Positions 17,086-25,842 are shown, counted from the first letter of the stretch. The stretch is 27,482 nt of DNA from Bremia lactucae (GCF_004359215.1 NC_090611.1:5852665-5880146); one strand, 5' to 3'. The notes: generated by a model not told the origin, from the sequence alone. A program made the numbers and translations.

Positions 17086-17585
17086 TGTGACTGTTGGTTA
17101 AAGAAAACAGGGTGTGCCATTACATCGATATTATTATTTTTAGTGAGAGAAAATTAATAACTAAGTACAAAATTAGTATTTTTTTTAATTTGCCGTAATA
17201 GTTCTAAAAAAATAAAATTTGGCAATATTGACGCAATAATACATTAGATCTATTAAATGGTTGATTTAAGTTTGAATTAACCCCGCCAATCGTCACAGGA
17301 CACGATTGTGCGGTGCGCAAGTAGGCGCAACACACAGTTAGTTATTAATAATAAAGTCAGTAGTAGATAGAAGTTCGTTACTTAGGAACTTAATGTATTG
17401 ATACAGTTTTTTTTTCTCTGTTATAAAGCAGTAGAATTCACCCTTGGTTGCTAAAGCACCTTGGCTGCTTAAAAACCTTGCTCTGTACTATTGTGTACGC
17501 GAAGTTTCGAGGCACCTAATCTTCACTGTAACCAGTGCAAGGTACACTAGTACTTACATATAAAAGTGCAAGGTGTCCCGTTATA
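17086..17585 (+). repeat. LTR shared by E1 (3') and E2 (5')
   Basis: Starts TGTGACTGTTGG (homologous by flank to the E2 3' LTR start at 24599) and ends GGTGTCCCGTTATA at 17585, about 500 bp; inner start TGTGCCATTACATCG at 17113 is preceded by the purine run AAAGAAAACAGGG. All LTR landmarks are present. On its left lies the 3' end of E1, on its right a PBS and gag, so one LTR serves two elements. The 3' hairpin is degenerate (GTTGCTAAA / TTGGCTGC). Confidence 0.88.
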
Positions 17586-17587
17586 CC

Positions 17588-17600
17588 TGGTAGCACTTCG
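17588..17600 (+). promoter_or_regulatory. Primer binding site (element E2)
   Basis: TGGTAGCACTTCG, two bases after the LTR end, identical to the E1 site. Confidence 0.65.
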
Positions 17601-17642
17601 TAGCCTGCTCAACGACCCAAGCACGTTCCACCCAACATAGAC

Positions 17643-18843
17643 ATGTTGGATGAAAAAGGAGGGAGCTTTAAAACCCCTCAAGAACGCTATCACGCAAGGC
17701 GTGAGAGGTTTCCTCATTTGAGTGACCTTGAATGAAGAACGATCGAACGCATGAGTTCGGTCAAAAGCGGACCAGCTGTTGGCGCCATGCTGTTCACTCT
17801 GCACAAATAACAACATGCGGCCATAGTCGAGGTCATTCAACGTCAACTCGACAACGCCCGAGAAAAAGTAGCCTTGCTTCGCCACGAAGGCTTTCAACAC
17901 GCGGATGTGTTGAAAGAATAGGGTGCTCAACAGCTGGAACTGTTGAGACAGCAGCTGCTAGCGGATCGCCGCTTCTGCGGCGACCCCAAAAGTTAAAGAT
18001 GGAAATTCTATAAGTTTAAGGCAGTCGAAGGCGACATCTTCTAAGATGGTTCGTCGAACTAGACGACGCCATTGAAGCTCACCGCGTCAATAATCATGCG
18101 ATGAAAGTGAAATTTGGCATGTCCAACTAAGCCAGACGTGCCAAATCTTGGGCCTTAGGGTTAAGCCTTACGATCAATTAGGATTTGGGTGGTATGTTTT
18201 TAAGAACCGGCTGTGTCGAATAAAGGGCTCGAGCCGAGCTCCTGGATATGAAGCAGGGCAAGCGCGACATTCACGCTTGTGCCTAACATACACGATACCT
18301 GGAAAGTTGTATCGTTAGCCATCCAATTGATGAACAAACACAGGCAAACTGTGTTAAGTAAAGGTCTTGCAGACGAACCTGTTTAGACCCACCTTTTACG
18401 GCTAGAATTAGAGTCGCTCGACCAAGCGATCTCTTGAGCGGAAATGGAGGACTTAAGCCTGAAACAGGCCTTCGTCTTCTCGGGTGGATATCGTCCACCG
18501 AGACGATAAGACGGAGGTCTAGAATATATGGATATCTCGTATGTGGAGAGCGAGAAGCATTGCTCTTCAAGTTACAAACGGTTACAGAAATGTTATCGAT
18601 GTCAAAAGACGGTCCACTACGCCTATGAGTGTAGTGCTCCACGGCCAGTGCCTAAAAAGCATTCAGCGGAAAGACCGACCTCTCGCTAGAACAGGACAAG
18701 ATCTGACGCCGTTGCGATTTCGCAACGGCGAGCGGATCGTCAAAAAGCTGTCGGGGTCAGTAGGTGCGGAGCGCCCTACTGATTTAACAACGTCAAAACA
18801 ATTTGAAGGCCTTTTGACAAAAGTTTGCTCCTCACACACAAAT
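17643..18843 (+). pseudogene. gag: Gag with CCHC zinc knuckle (element E2)
   Basis: ATG at 17643 gives MLDEKGGSFKTPQERYHARR, HLSDLE, stop, then in another frame AIVEVIQRQLDNAREKVALL, RHEGFQHADVLKE, TAG at 17919, GAQQLELLRQQLLADRR. Capsid pieces with frame changes follow. The nucleocapsid knuckle CYRCQKTVHYAYEC is intact at 18591-18632 (C-x2-C-x4-H-x4-C) and binds RNA. After it, in another frame, GSVGAERPTDLTTSKQFEGL matches the pol frame of E3. Between knuckle and that frame, E2 has one A fewer than E3 in the slippery run (18742-18746), which explains the frame change. Broken gene. Confidence 0.85.
18760..18779 (+). repeat. Gag-pol junction stem (E2)
   Basis: GTAGG-GCG pairs with CGCCCTAC around a bulged T (18765) and loop GAG. 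The same stem with a bulge at the neighbouring position occurs in E3 at 26906-26923, downstream of the slippery run. Confidence 0.7.
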
Positions 18844-18844
18844 G

Positions 18845-18899
18845 TTGTGTAACTGCCCCAGGGGATGAGGTAAACTTCATCCCTGGGGCAGTTACACAA
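18845..18899. repeat. Near-perfect palindrome, 19+4 bp arms
   Basis: 18845-18863 pairs perfectly with 18881-18899; after a bulged G, ATGA (18865-18868) pairs with TCAT (18877-18880); loop 8 nt. In E3 the same place (near 27010-27030) has only GGTGATG / CATCACC in normal coding text. So the long palindrome is probably derived. Confidence 0.95.
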
Positions 18900-19340
18900 T
18901 ATCTGTTAACCCATTTAATAAAATTGTCAAATAAGTCGCCACTTAAGTCCATAGTCAATTGTGGGGCGTCAAATAATTTCATTCGACGCCAATCGCTATA
19001 AGATCGCAGACTCAAATTTGATTGTCGCGATATCACTCTAACGAGGATGACAGTGCGTTGTCGCGATATCACTCTAACGAGGATGACAGTGCGTTGGCAA
19101 CAGGCGCATCTGTAACAGTTAAGAAATGTGTTGTTGGTATCTAATGCACGTTAGAGGATAAACAGTACGATGATGATTTCATCGTCTATATTAGATGACA
19201 AATTTGATGTCATCCTTCGATTACCATGGCTCAAAAAGTACGAGCCATGTATAGATTGGCAGCATCAAGCCGTGACGATGCCTGTCGTGTTCATCAGATG
19301 GACAACTGATGAACGTCTTGGAGCGTTCACAAGCGTGTGG
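18900..19340 (+). pseudogene. pol: Retropepsin-like protease (element E2)
   Basis: Aspartic protease remnant. Active-site block IVNCGASNNFIRRQS has Asn for the catalytic Asp. Then a 36 bp in-frame tandem duplication (19023-19094), GASV-like text, a frame change, and DDKFDVILRLPWLKKYEPCI, DWQHQAVTMP with the ILGLPWL core as ILRLPWL. Inactive by its active site and stops. Ends in GTTCATCAG / CTGATGAAC (19289-19314), the decayed form of the conserved palindrome. Confidence 0.85.
19023..19094. repeat. Exact 36 bp tandem duplication in protease
   Basis: The unit starting TGTCGCGATATCACTCTAAC occurs at 19023-19058 and 19059-19094, identical. E1, M and E3 have one copy. 36 bp keeps the frame (12 codons). 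Confidence 0.97.
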
Positions 19341-19842
19341 ATGTCCTACGAGCTGTCGAATATACACTTGATCTAATAGCGCCTCCGAAGTTAACTTCGG
19401 AGATATTTCAATTGCAAACGCTAAACTTGAAACGGTTTTTGGATGATCTTCGTTGTGGCAAAGTCGAGCAGATCTGCGTACTTGTCACAGATGAAAACTA
19501 CGTGGCCGATATTTGGTCGGCAATAGAATTTCCTGAGAACGAACGGGTTCTCAGCAGCTCATCGATGGACGAAAGTGTCCTTGATAAGAAGACTCGAATT
19601 GAATGTTTTACCATCCAATTCTGGGAGTCATTGAAGACAAACTTTTCATATTAGGATTTAGAAGAATTAAAGGATGTCTTCCCTGAATCAGTACCGTGCG
19701 AGTTGCCTAAAGAAACAGGCTCTCGACACGAAATCGCTAATCCAAGGTCGAAATACTGTGCCATGAAGCAATGGCCATTGCCTCGTGAACAAGTAATAGC
19801 GATGCGCAAATTATTTGCCGAACGCTTAGCAGCGGGCCATGA
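19341..19842 (+). pseudogene. pol: Protease-RT linker and start of RT (element E2)
   Basis: A frame of 105 codons (19337-19654) reads TLNLKRFLDDLRCGKVEQIC, VADIWSAIEFPENERVLSSS, SMDESVLDKKTRIECF, then TAG at about 19654 and DLEELKDVFPESVPCELPKE, TGSRHEIANPRSKYCAMKQW, PLPREQVIAMRKLFAERLAA. The last part is the N-terminal RT segment (palm and fingers lead-in). It breaks off at 19842, where an RT segment of another subtype starts; its natural continuation resumes at about 20330. Confidence 0.75.
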
Positions 19843-20330
19843 AAGGAAATGTACCGGCCAATAGAGACACCAAGCACGAAACTGATTTAAAACCTGGCAC
19901 CAAGTATTGTGTGACCAGGCAATGGCCGTTGCCGAAGAAGCAAGTCAATTATATCGATGTGTTCTTTGAAAGCGACCCGAAGCAGGACAAGTACGTGAGA
20001 GCAAGTCGCCTTACTACAACCCGACCTTATGTGTGCGCAAAGCTACGGGTAGATGGCGCGTGGTTCATGCTTACAATAAGCTGAACACGGCCACCATTCC
20101 GGCGCAAACGCCAATCCCGGAAAAAGATGTTTTGTTGATCTCCATGGGAAAGTCAGACTATCTTTTCCGCGTTGGATTTAATAGGTGCTACTAGCAGGTA
20201 CGCATGCGAGAATCCGATGTAGCTAAAACGACAGGAAGCACCCCAAGCGGTATGGTTTGGGAGTGGCTTGCGATACCCAAGATTTGAAACATGCCGCTGC
20301 ACGACCAGCCAGTCTGCCCGTACCCACAGG
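19843..20330 (+). pseudogene. pol: Inserted RT segment of A0 subtype inside E2 RT
   Basis: A second run through the same part of RT: NVPANRDTKHETDLKPGTKY, CVTRQWPLPKKQVNYIDVFF, then in other frames SKSPYYNPTLCVRKATGRWR, VVHAYNKLNTATIPAQTPIP, and from 20189 text nearly matching the window start (RESDVAKTTGSTPSGMVWEW). It ends near 20290-20330. The host RT covers the same homologous positions again afterwards (NKLNAATVPAQTPIP). So about 0.45-0.5 kb of a relative was inserted by recombination, gene conversion or template switching. Exact borders are uncertain by about 40 bases. Confidence 0.65.
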
Positions 20331-21045
20331 GTGTCAACTTCCCCACATAGCTCTTCGACCTTCTGTGTGCGAAAGCAACAGGAGGTTGACGTATAGTGCT
20401 ACATTCAATAAACTGAACGCTGCAACTGTACCGGCTCAAACGCCAATACCACGAAAAGACGTTATCACTGATAATATGTCAAAGAGTACTATCTTTTCGT
20501 CAATGGATCTGATGGATGGATTCTATCAGATCCTTATGCCTAAAGAAGACATTCCTTTCACAGCAGTAAGCACCCCAATCGGTATGCTATCGGCGTGGCT
20601 AGTCATGCCGCAGGGACTTAGTAATACCCCTGCGACATTTAACAGATGTGTCACCGATCTGTTGAGATCGGTGCGAGATTTGCACCGAGATATTTCGATG
20701 ACGTCTTCGTTAATAGCAGAGCTGTGAACCGGAAGTCGGATGTTGAAGTACATTGTACCCACGTCCAAAAGGTTCTTACACTTAGGCGTAAGCACAAGTT
20801 GTATGCAAATCTCTAGAAATGTATATTTGCTCCAAGCGAAATACCACTTCTTCAGTGCATCATCGGTAAGCAGATTGAACGCCCGGATCCAAAAAAGATC
20901 AAGGCGATCACGGATTGGTCTGTGCGATCAAAGTGGACTTAGAAAGTTTTTCGGTTTAGCGGCATACCTGCACAAGTACTCACGCAATTATGCCGAAATG
21001 ACAGTACATCTTTCTGTTTTGTTAAAGAAAAATGTGAAGCGGTAA
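20331..21045 (+). pseudogene. pol: Reverse transcriptase, main part (element E2)
   Basis: RT palm and thumb. Frame 20257-20727 reads FNKLNAATVPAQTPIPRKDV, SSMDLMDGFYQILMPKEDIP (first catalytic Asp in SSMDLMDGF), FTAVSTPIGMLSAWLVMPQG, NTPATFNRCV. A frameshift near 20670 moves the catalytic box RYFDDVFVNSRA (YFDD at 20691-20702) into another frame, followed by CIFAPSEIPLLQCIIGKQIE, RPDPKKIKAITDWS, a further break, and LRKFFGLAAYLHKYSRNYAE. All RT motifs can be found but at least three frameshifts prevent expression. Confidence 0.88.
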
Positions 21046-21059
21046 TGGAACGCTGGTTG

Positions 21060-21600
21060 TCAGCGTTCCTTCAACTGTATTAATATAAGCTTGATGCAAT
21101 CGCCAATCCTGAAAATTGCTGACCACTACTGACCTTTTCATGTGGTCCGTGACGCCAGCGACTTTGCAATCGGCTCTTCGTTAATGCAATGTGAACAGAC
21201 GGCGCAGAGTGCGTCGTCTGTTATAATCGCGTCAACGTCAACCCGCTGATGCAACTATCCAGCGCATAACAAGGAACCCCTTGCCAAGAAATACGCACTA
21301 GCTAAGTTTAGGGTCTATCTCCCAAGAGATAGACCGTTCATTGTATATACGGACCATGCATCTCTACACACGGCCGTAAACAGTCCAGACCTCTCGCAAA
21401 GAATGGCGAGATGGTTGTCTTCTTGGCGGAGTAAAACTTCTTCGTGAAGCATAAGACAACTTTTTGTCGTCGCTGATGCCTTTTCACGCCATCCCGACTT
21501 TTTGCTAGCTGCGCAAATCAACAGTGACCATAATGCCACTGATGCAACAATAAGTTTTTCGTCTTCAACATTTCTTGACAACGTGAGAAGGGCTTATCAA
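21060..21600 (+). pseudogene. pol: RNase H (element E2)
   Basis: RNase H with VVRDASDFAIGSSLMQCEQT (first Asp near 21150), YPAHNKEPLAKKYALAKFRV (Glu of the HDKE-type motif), RPFIVYTDHASLHTAVN (Asp), LSQRMARWL, a deletion where EFNFxVEYKPG would stand, and the end VVADAFSRHPDF at about 21463-21500. Frames shift between these blocks. After it comes DNVRRAYQEN and the tether to integrase. Confidence 0.8.
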
Positions 21601-22422
21601 GAAAATTAGGCTCTTGACAGGTTGATGGATTATCTCAGAAATTCATCCCAACAATCTTTAAAAGAATTGTCGAAATTGTGTAGATCTTCAACAGATCGAT
21701 ACACAACACGCATTGGGTAACTGTATTACACAGCCACTGTTGGCGTCACACCTCGTTTCGTCAACCCCATCCATAATGATTTTTAATAACGCATCATGTA
21801 CGAGTGCCCCGATGCTCCAACAAGTGGTCATCGTGGACGTGAGAAGACCTATCTCACGATGAGTCGCGACTTCTACTTGCCACGCCAGTATGATTTCGTC
21901 CGCAGGTACATACGTGCTTGCAGAGATTGTCAATGGGTGAAGCCCAGTGCTTCATCCCGTGCTCTTTTACAACCTTTGCCTGTTCCGGTAGAATTTTTGC
22001 AATCTATATCCGTGGGCTCGTCTTTGGATTTTACGACGACGAACATTAAAACAGTGGTATTCTTGTTTGTTGATCGTTTCAGCAAAATTGTACATCTTGC
22101 TGCAGTACCGGAGTCGACCACAGCTAAAGGCTGTGCTCTTGTCTTTGTTGACACGATATTTCGACTCCATGGGTTACCCCACGAACTGGTCTCAGATCGA
22201 GACCCTAGATTTACGGCATCATTTTGGCAAACTTTGTTCAAATCACTTGGAACACAGATGAAAATGTCAACTTCTGATCATCCTGAAGCAGATGGTCAGA
22301 CGGAGCGGGCGAACCGTATTCTCGAAGAGATACTTCGCGAATACGTCCACTCTTTTAAAAGTTGGAGCAAGTTCTTGCCGATGGTAGAATTTGTTATCAA
22401 CAATTCAGTGCATGCTTCTTGA
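21601..22422 (+). pseudogene. pol: Integrase with complete DDE triad (element E2)
   Basis: Best integrase here: open frame 21796-22422 (208 codons), continuing a broken upstream part. Zinc finger: ECPDAPTSGHRGREKTYL and CRDC keep one His and both Cys; the first His is Pro (position 5), so metal binding is doubtful. Core: first Asp 78 (GSSLDF), second Asp 134 (VSDRDPRF), Glu 170 (DGQTERANR), a 35-residue D-E spacing as usual for retroviral-type integrases. VDRFSKIVHLAAVPESTTAK and GLPHEL fit too. It ends at TGA after INNSVHAS. Upstream stops at about 21720-21790 cut it off from RT. Confidence 0.9.
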
Positions 22423-23340
22423 AAGTATACACCATATTTTGTAAATGGCTTACGCCACCTACGTATACCCACGTTTTTTGAGAGTGGCTCTTATTCAAGG
22501 GGGGACTCGCTCGAGCAAAGAACCTTATAGCTCTTGGTCATCACGCATTAGCACTAAGGCCAATGCGAAGGAAATCAATGTTAAGTAAATTAACATTGAA
22601 GTTGACAAACTCAGTAGTAACAATAATGCTATTACTGACTTGGACAACGATGCTGAAAGACTCAGCATCGAAAAAATAATTTTAGAGTGAGCAGTAATGC
22701 CCTCACTAATGAGAATAACAACATCTTCGCAGTGCGCACCAGTCGCACTGAAGTTAAAAAAAATTATGTCAGCAGGTCAAATCCTGCTGGCTAGAGAAGC
22801 AATGTTCCGTTTCGTAAAAGACTTTATCGCTGATGCAGTGGACCGACAGAAGCGGAAATCTAACAAAAATTGAAGAGCACATATTCTTACTTTTAATGTT
22901 AATGGTCGAGTCCTATTGCCTACAATAAACCTACCAAACATGTAGTGACGAATGTGGGCAGCAGTAATCACTGATCAAGTATATCGACCTGTTTCATGTA
23001 CTGCACCGCCAAGGCAATGCGGACGCATCCTACGTTTTATGTTGGGTGTCTCCGCTCGTACCATCAGTACGAGGCTCTTTCCAATTCCGTATTACACCGT
23101 AATGGTCAAGGGCATCCGCCAAAGCCTGATGGTTCCGAGCCAAGTACTTATTATTTTGGAACAGGGTCTGATCCTCTTGAACCAGACGATACACTCTTTC
23201 CTCCAAGGAATAGATCTCCTGACGGGCTGTCTCCAGCTCATTTTAAAGGGACTAATGTGTCCTTTCGTTCGCAGATTGTTCAGTCGCAACCTGCGCACAA
23301 TTTGCAGTTAGTCCCGAGAGATATTATCGACCGTCACCGC
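22423..23340 (+). pseudogene. pol: Integrase tail and GPF/Y remnant (element E2)
   Basis: Broken linker: FVNGLRHLRIPTFFESG, GGDSLEQR, charged text, VRTSRTEVKKN, then NKPTKHVVTNVGSSNH near 22925, a deletion over the GPF motif, and an open frame 22996-23343 with AMRTHPTFYVGCLRSYHQYE, HPPKPDGSEPSTYYFGTGSD, PLEPDDTLFPPRNRSPDGLS. This Pro-rich linker leads to the chromodomain. The TGSDPLEPDDTLF piece is where E1 has the 34 bp palindrome. Confidence 0.75.
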
Positions 23341-23438
23341 TGACTCGCGGCGACGGAATCGCTCGTGATCAAGTTCTTTCCTTAAGAACAAAAAAGTGGG
23401 ATATAAATCACGATGTTGATTCGGGCTCGTCAAATGAG

Positions 23439-23756
23439 GTGAACCCGATGTTTTCTCTTTCTTTACATCCATTGATGGATACAGGTGGTGGGAAGCCTTT
23501 TCTTGTTGAAAGCTTCTTGAACCACCGTGAGGTAAAGGGGGTTCAAACGAGGTATCTCGTTCGTTGGCGAGGGTATCCATCCTTGCATGAGAGTTGGGAA
23601 CTTCGTTCCCAACTGGTGTTGGACTTTCCGGGTCTCATCTTGCAGTACGACGAGACCCATCCTCCTCGGCAGAAGGTCTATCGGCAAACGAGTGCTAACC
23701 GCGGTCGCAAAAAGATTGCAGGTTCTCAATCCCTTGACGCATCTCGTAAGAGATAA
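23439..23756 (+). pseudogene. pol: Chromodomain (element E2)
   Basis: Open frame of 105 codons: HPLMDTGGGKPFLVESFLNH, REVKGVQTRYLVRWRGYPSL, HESWELRSQLVLDFPGLILQ, YDETHPPRQKVYRQTSANRG. It has the chromodomain plan: an N-terminal strand FLVESFLNHR, then YLVRWRGYP and ESWE giving aromatic residues of the methyl-lysine cage, and a C-terminal helix region LILQYDE. In chromoviruses this end of integrase binds methylated histone H3 and directs insertion into heterochromatin. It ends with TAA at 23754. The frame is intact, but it is cut off from the integrase by frameshifts. Confidence 0.88.
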
Positions 23757-23809
23757 GAGTCCTTCAATGGTTAAGGGAATCTGCTTTCTTGGGGGCATGA
23801 TTGCTAGTT

Positions 23810-24478
23810 TGGAAGAGTACCACCGATACCGGTAACAGGCATCGATGAAGAATTCCGTTTCATCGTCACCAGGCTTGTGAAGCCTGGATGAATTGAAAAA
23901 AGTAATATGGTATCGATCGTTAGTCATACCAAACCAACGACCTCGATGACCCTTTAAGGGCAACTTAGGCTTCTTTCCGGGAGCGAGCTGCAACGTATTG
24001 CGGTCCCTCTCCTGTTGACTCATGTAAATGGTAACGCTGTTCCTGGTGACGCAAACTAACGTCACCAGAGTGATCGTCGCCCATGGAGTCATCATCAGAT
24101 AAATCCCCACTAAAGAGGTCCGACGAGTCGAACAACTTCGTCATCACCTCTGGTTGTCGCATTAGAACTTAAAGGTTTAACGGACTCGGCCCCAGGTGAT
24201 CCGGCGGTCTTTGCAGTACATACGGAGTCGAGCGATGCAGGTGACTTGGTCCTGTAACCTACAGTTGGTGTAGCAGGTGACTTGTCACCGTCACCTGCAA
24301 TGTCTTCAACAGATGACATGTTCCAGTCACCTACTCTGGGAGTAGGAGGTGACGTATTCCCCGCAGCAGACGAATTAGCGTCTGCCAAAACATTTGCATT
24401 ACCAACAGCTGCACTAATCCGTGCAGCTGTCAGCTTTGCGGCCTCCCGGCCCACGCGCACAGACATATTCGTAGTCAT
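23810..24478 (-). pseudogene. Conserved antisense ORF of element E2 (aORF-E2)
   Basis: The fullest antisense copy. ATG at 24478: MTTNMSVRVGREAAKLTAAR, then NSSAAGNTSPPTPRVGDWNM, GDKSPATPTVGYRTKSPASL, DSVCTAKTAGSPGAESVKPL, SSNATTRGDDEVV (122 codons open). A frameshift leads to TKLFDSSDLFSGDLSDDDSM, GDDHSGDVSLRHQE, and another to QQERDRNTLQLAPGKKPKLP, SRLHKPGDDETEFFIDACYR, YRWYSSK. Blocks and order match aORF-M and aORF-E1. Ancestral length about 220-250 residues. It stops before the chromodomain on the other strand. No known domain recognised; no signal peptide or membrane helix. The shared reading frame in diverged copies argues for past coding use. Confidence 0.6.
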
Positions 24479-24598
24479 CTTGTTTTGGTCAAATTTTATT
24501 AAATGAAAATTAAATCGGTAATTTGATTAATGCCAATAATGCAAATTACAGGGAAAAACATAATTGTATTTCCTATCACCCTATTTCATCATTAACGG

Positions 24599-25408
24599 TG
24601 TAATGGGGCACACGTCGGTTGGAGAACCGTTGTTGTGGTACCTTAACCTTATGGGTAGAATACCTTTTTATCTAATTTTAAAATAATCTATTACTAGCAA
24701 ATGTGGTCGCCGCCAGATAAAAATCTGGCGGCCGAGATCTATTTTAAATTAGCTAGGGTAAGATTTGATCTTAAAGCATTAAATGCCAATCTAAGGCTTG
24801 CACATTGATCTGTAAGTGATAAAAGCCTTTCTAAGGTAGATACTCTTAGGCACTAATTGCACTTGGTTCTATAAACCCCTGAATCCCTTGAACTAGGATT
24901 CATTAAGCTTTAATAGCTTGTACGACTCCCTGAATTGTTAAACCTTTTAGCATTATACAATTAAGAGACTCTTTGAGTCTAAAAGTCTTCCTCTGACTTT
25001 TGGAGCGAGGTAGCTCCGCTACAAGGGGGTTGTAACGAGGTGTCCTGTTACAATAGTAAAATACCTATCAGAGGAATAATACATAATTTTCCTATGAAAG
25101 GATATAAATAAGGAAGTATAAAATTATAATCTTTATTAATGTTGACTTAAAAAGTTCCAATATTTTCAAATTGGTAATATTGATGCAATAAGACATTAGA
25201 TCAATTCTTTGGTTGATTTAAGGCTAAATCAACCCCGCCAATCGTTATAAGTCACGATTGTGCGGTGTGCAAGGAGGCGCCATGCTTAGTCAAATATTAA
25301 TATAATAAGTTCAGTAGTAGATAGAAGATTGTTACGTAGAAGCTAAATATATAAATACAATTTGCTTTTCCGTAATTATAATCCTTTGAATTACGTTGGT
25401 AGCTAAAG
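24599..25408 (+). repeat. 3' LTR of E2, truncated at its 3' end
   Basis: Starts TGTAATGGGGCAC at 24599, just after text homologous to the 3' end of E1. A first block ends GTGTCCTGTTACA at 25040-25052, which inverted matches the start in 10 of 13 bases. From 25041 the standard LTR body follows (GGTTGATTTAAGGCTAAATC, AACCCCGCCAATCG, GTGCGGTGTGCAAGGAGGCG). It breaks off at GTAGCTAAAG, inside the left arm of the LTR hairpin, where the E3 LTR begins; about 110 bp of LTR end are missing. Strong hairpins: 24672-24752 (nested) and three in 24965-25021. Confidence 0.75.
24672..24752 (+). repeat. Nested hairpin in LTR
   Basis: Inner stem GCCGCCAGAT (24709-24718) with ATCTGGCGGC (24723-24732), loop AAAA; outer stem CTAATTTTAAAATA (24672-24685) with TATTTTAAATTAG (24740-24752), one bulge. 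Confidence 0.9.
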
Positions 25409-25827
25409 TGTATCAGGGTGTATTGTTACATGAAATTAACACTTAAAGGTTGTTCATTAATATATTATCCAAAAGGTAGATACTATTTGGAGAATATTAC
25501 TTAACATAGTAATAATTGAAGAGCTTATCCTTTGATAGATATAGGCCATTATATCTACTGCTCCGCGGTCCAGTCAGCAATTGACGCGTGCAAAGAGAGT
25601 GACAGATAAGACTTTATTACATGTTTTGTATTTGTATATAATATTAAGTCAGTATTAATTAGGTAGAAACAGAAGAACTTGATCATATTAAATACAGTTT
25701 ACTTTTAACCCTCTTTAAAGCAAGTGTATTAAAGAAAGTATTCCTCTGCACGTGAGGCATCACTCACTAAAGCAGTGCGAAGAGGACTTGTACTGAAGAG
25801 TAACAAGTCGTCAGTGCCCCCGTTACA
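25409..25827 (+). repeat. 5' LTR of element E3
   Basis: Starts TGTATCAGGG with inner start TGTATTGTTACATG 10 bases on (the same 10-base offset as in the E1 5' LTR) and ends GTGCCCCCGTTACA at 25827. Body is diverged; recognisable are TAAGTCAGTATTAATTAGG, TTCCTCTGCACGTGAGGC and the end. It abuts the truncated E2 LTR without spacer. About 419 bp. Confidence 0.75.
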
Positions 25828-25829
25828 CC

Positions 25830-25842
25830 TAGTAACCTTTTT
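25830..25842 (+). promoter_or_regulatory. Degenerate primer binding site (element E3)
   Basis: TAGTAACCTTTTT stands where E1 and E2 have TGGTAGCACTTCG. Position (two bases after the LTR) is right, sequence is poor. Confidence 0.35.

Noticed and set aside
22067..22241. Frames of 64-103 codons on both strands inside the E2 integrase
   Set aside because: Overlap the DDE integrase frame with its full motif set.
23463..24110. 215-codon minus-strand frame in E2, the longest in the window
   Set aside because: Its downstream half is only the reverse of the chromodomain frame; only the upstream part (QQERDRN to RWYSSK) is conserved and is reported within the antisense ORF.
25041..25052. TGTCCTGTTACA as the true end of a complete solo LTR
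   Set aside because: Possible, but the standard LTR body follows directly and similar inner motifs occur in other LTRs; kept as an open alternative in the findings.
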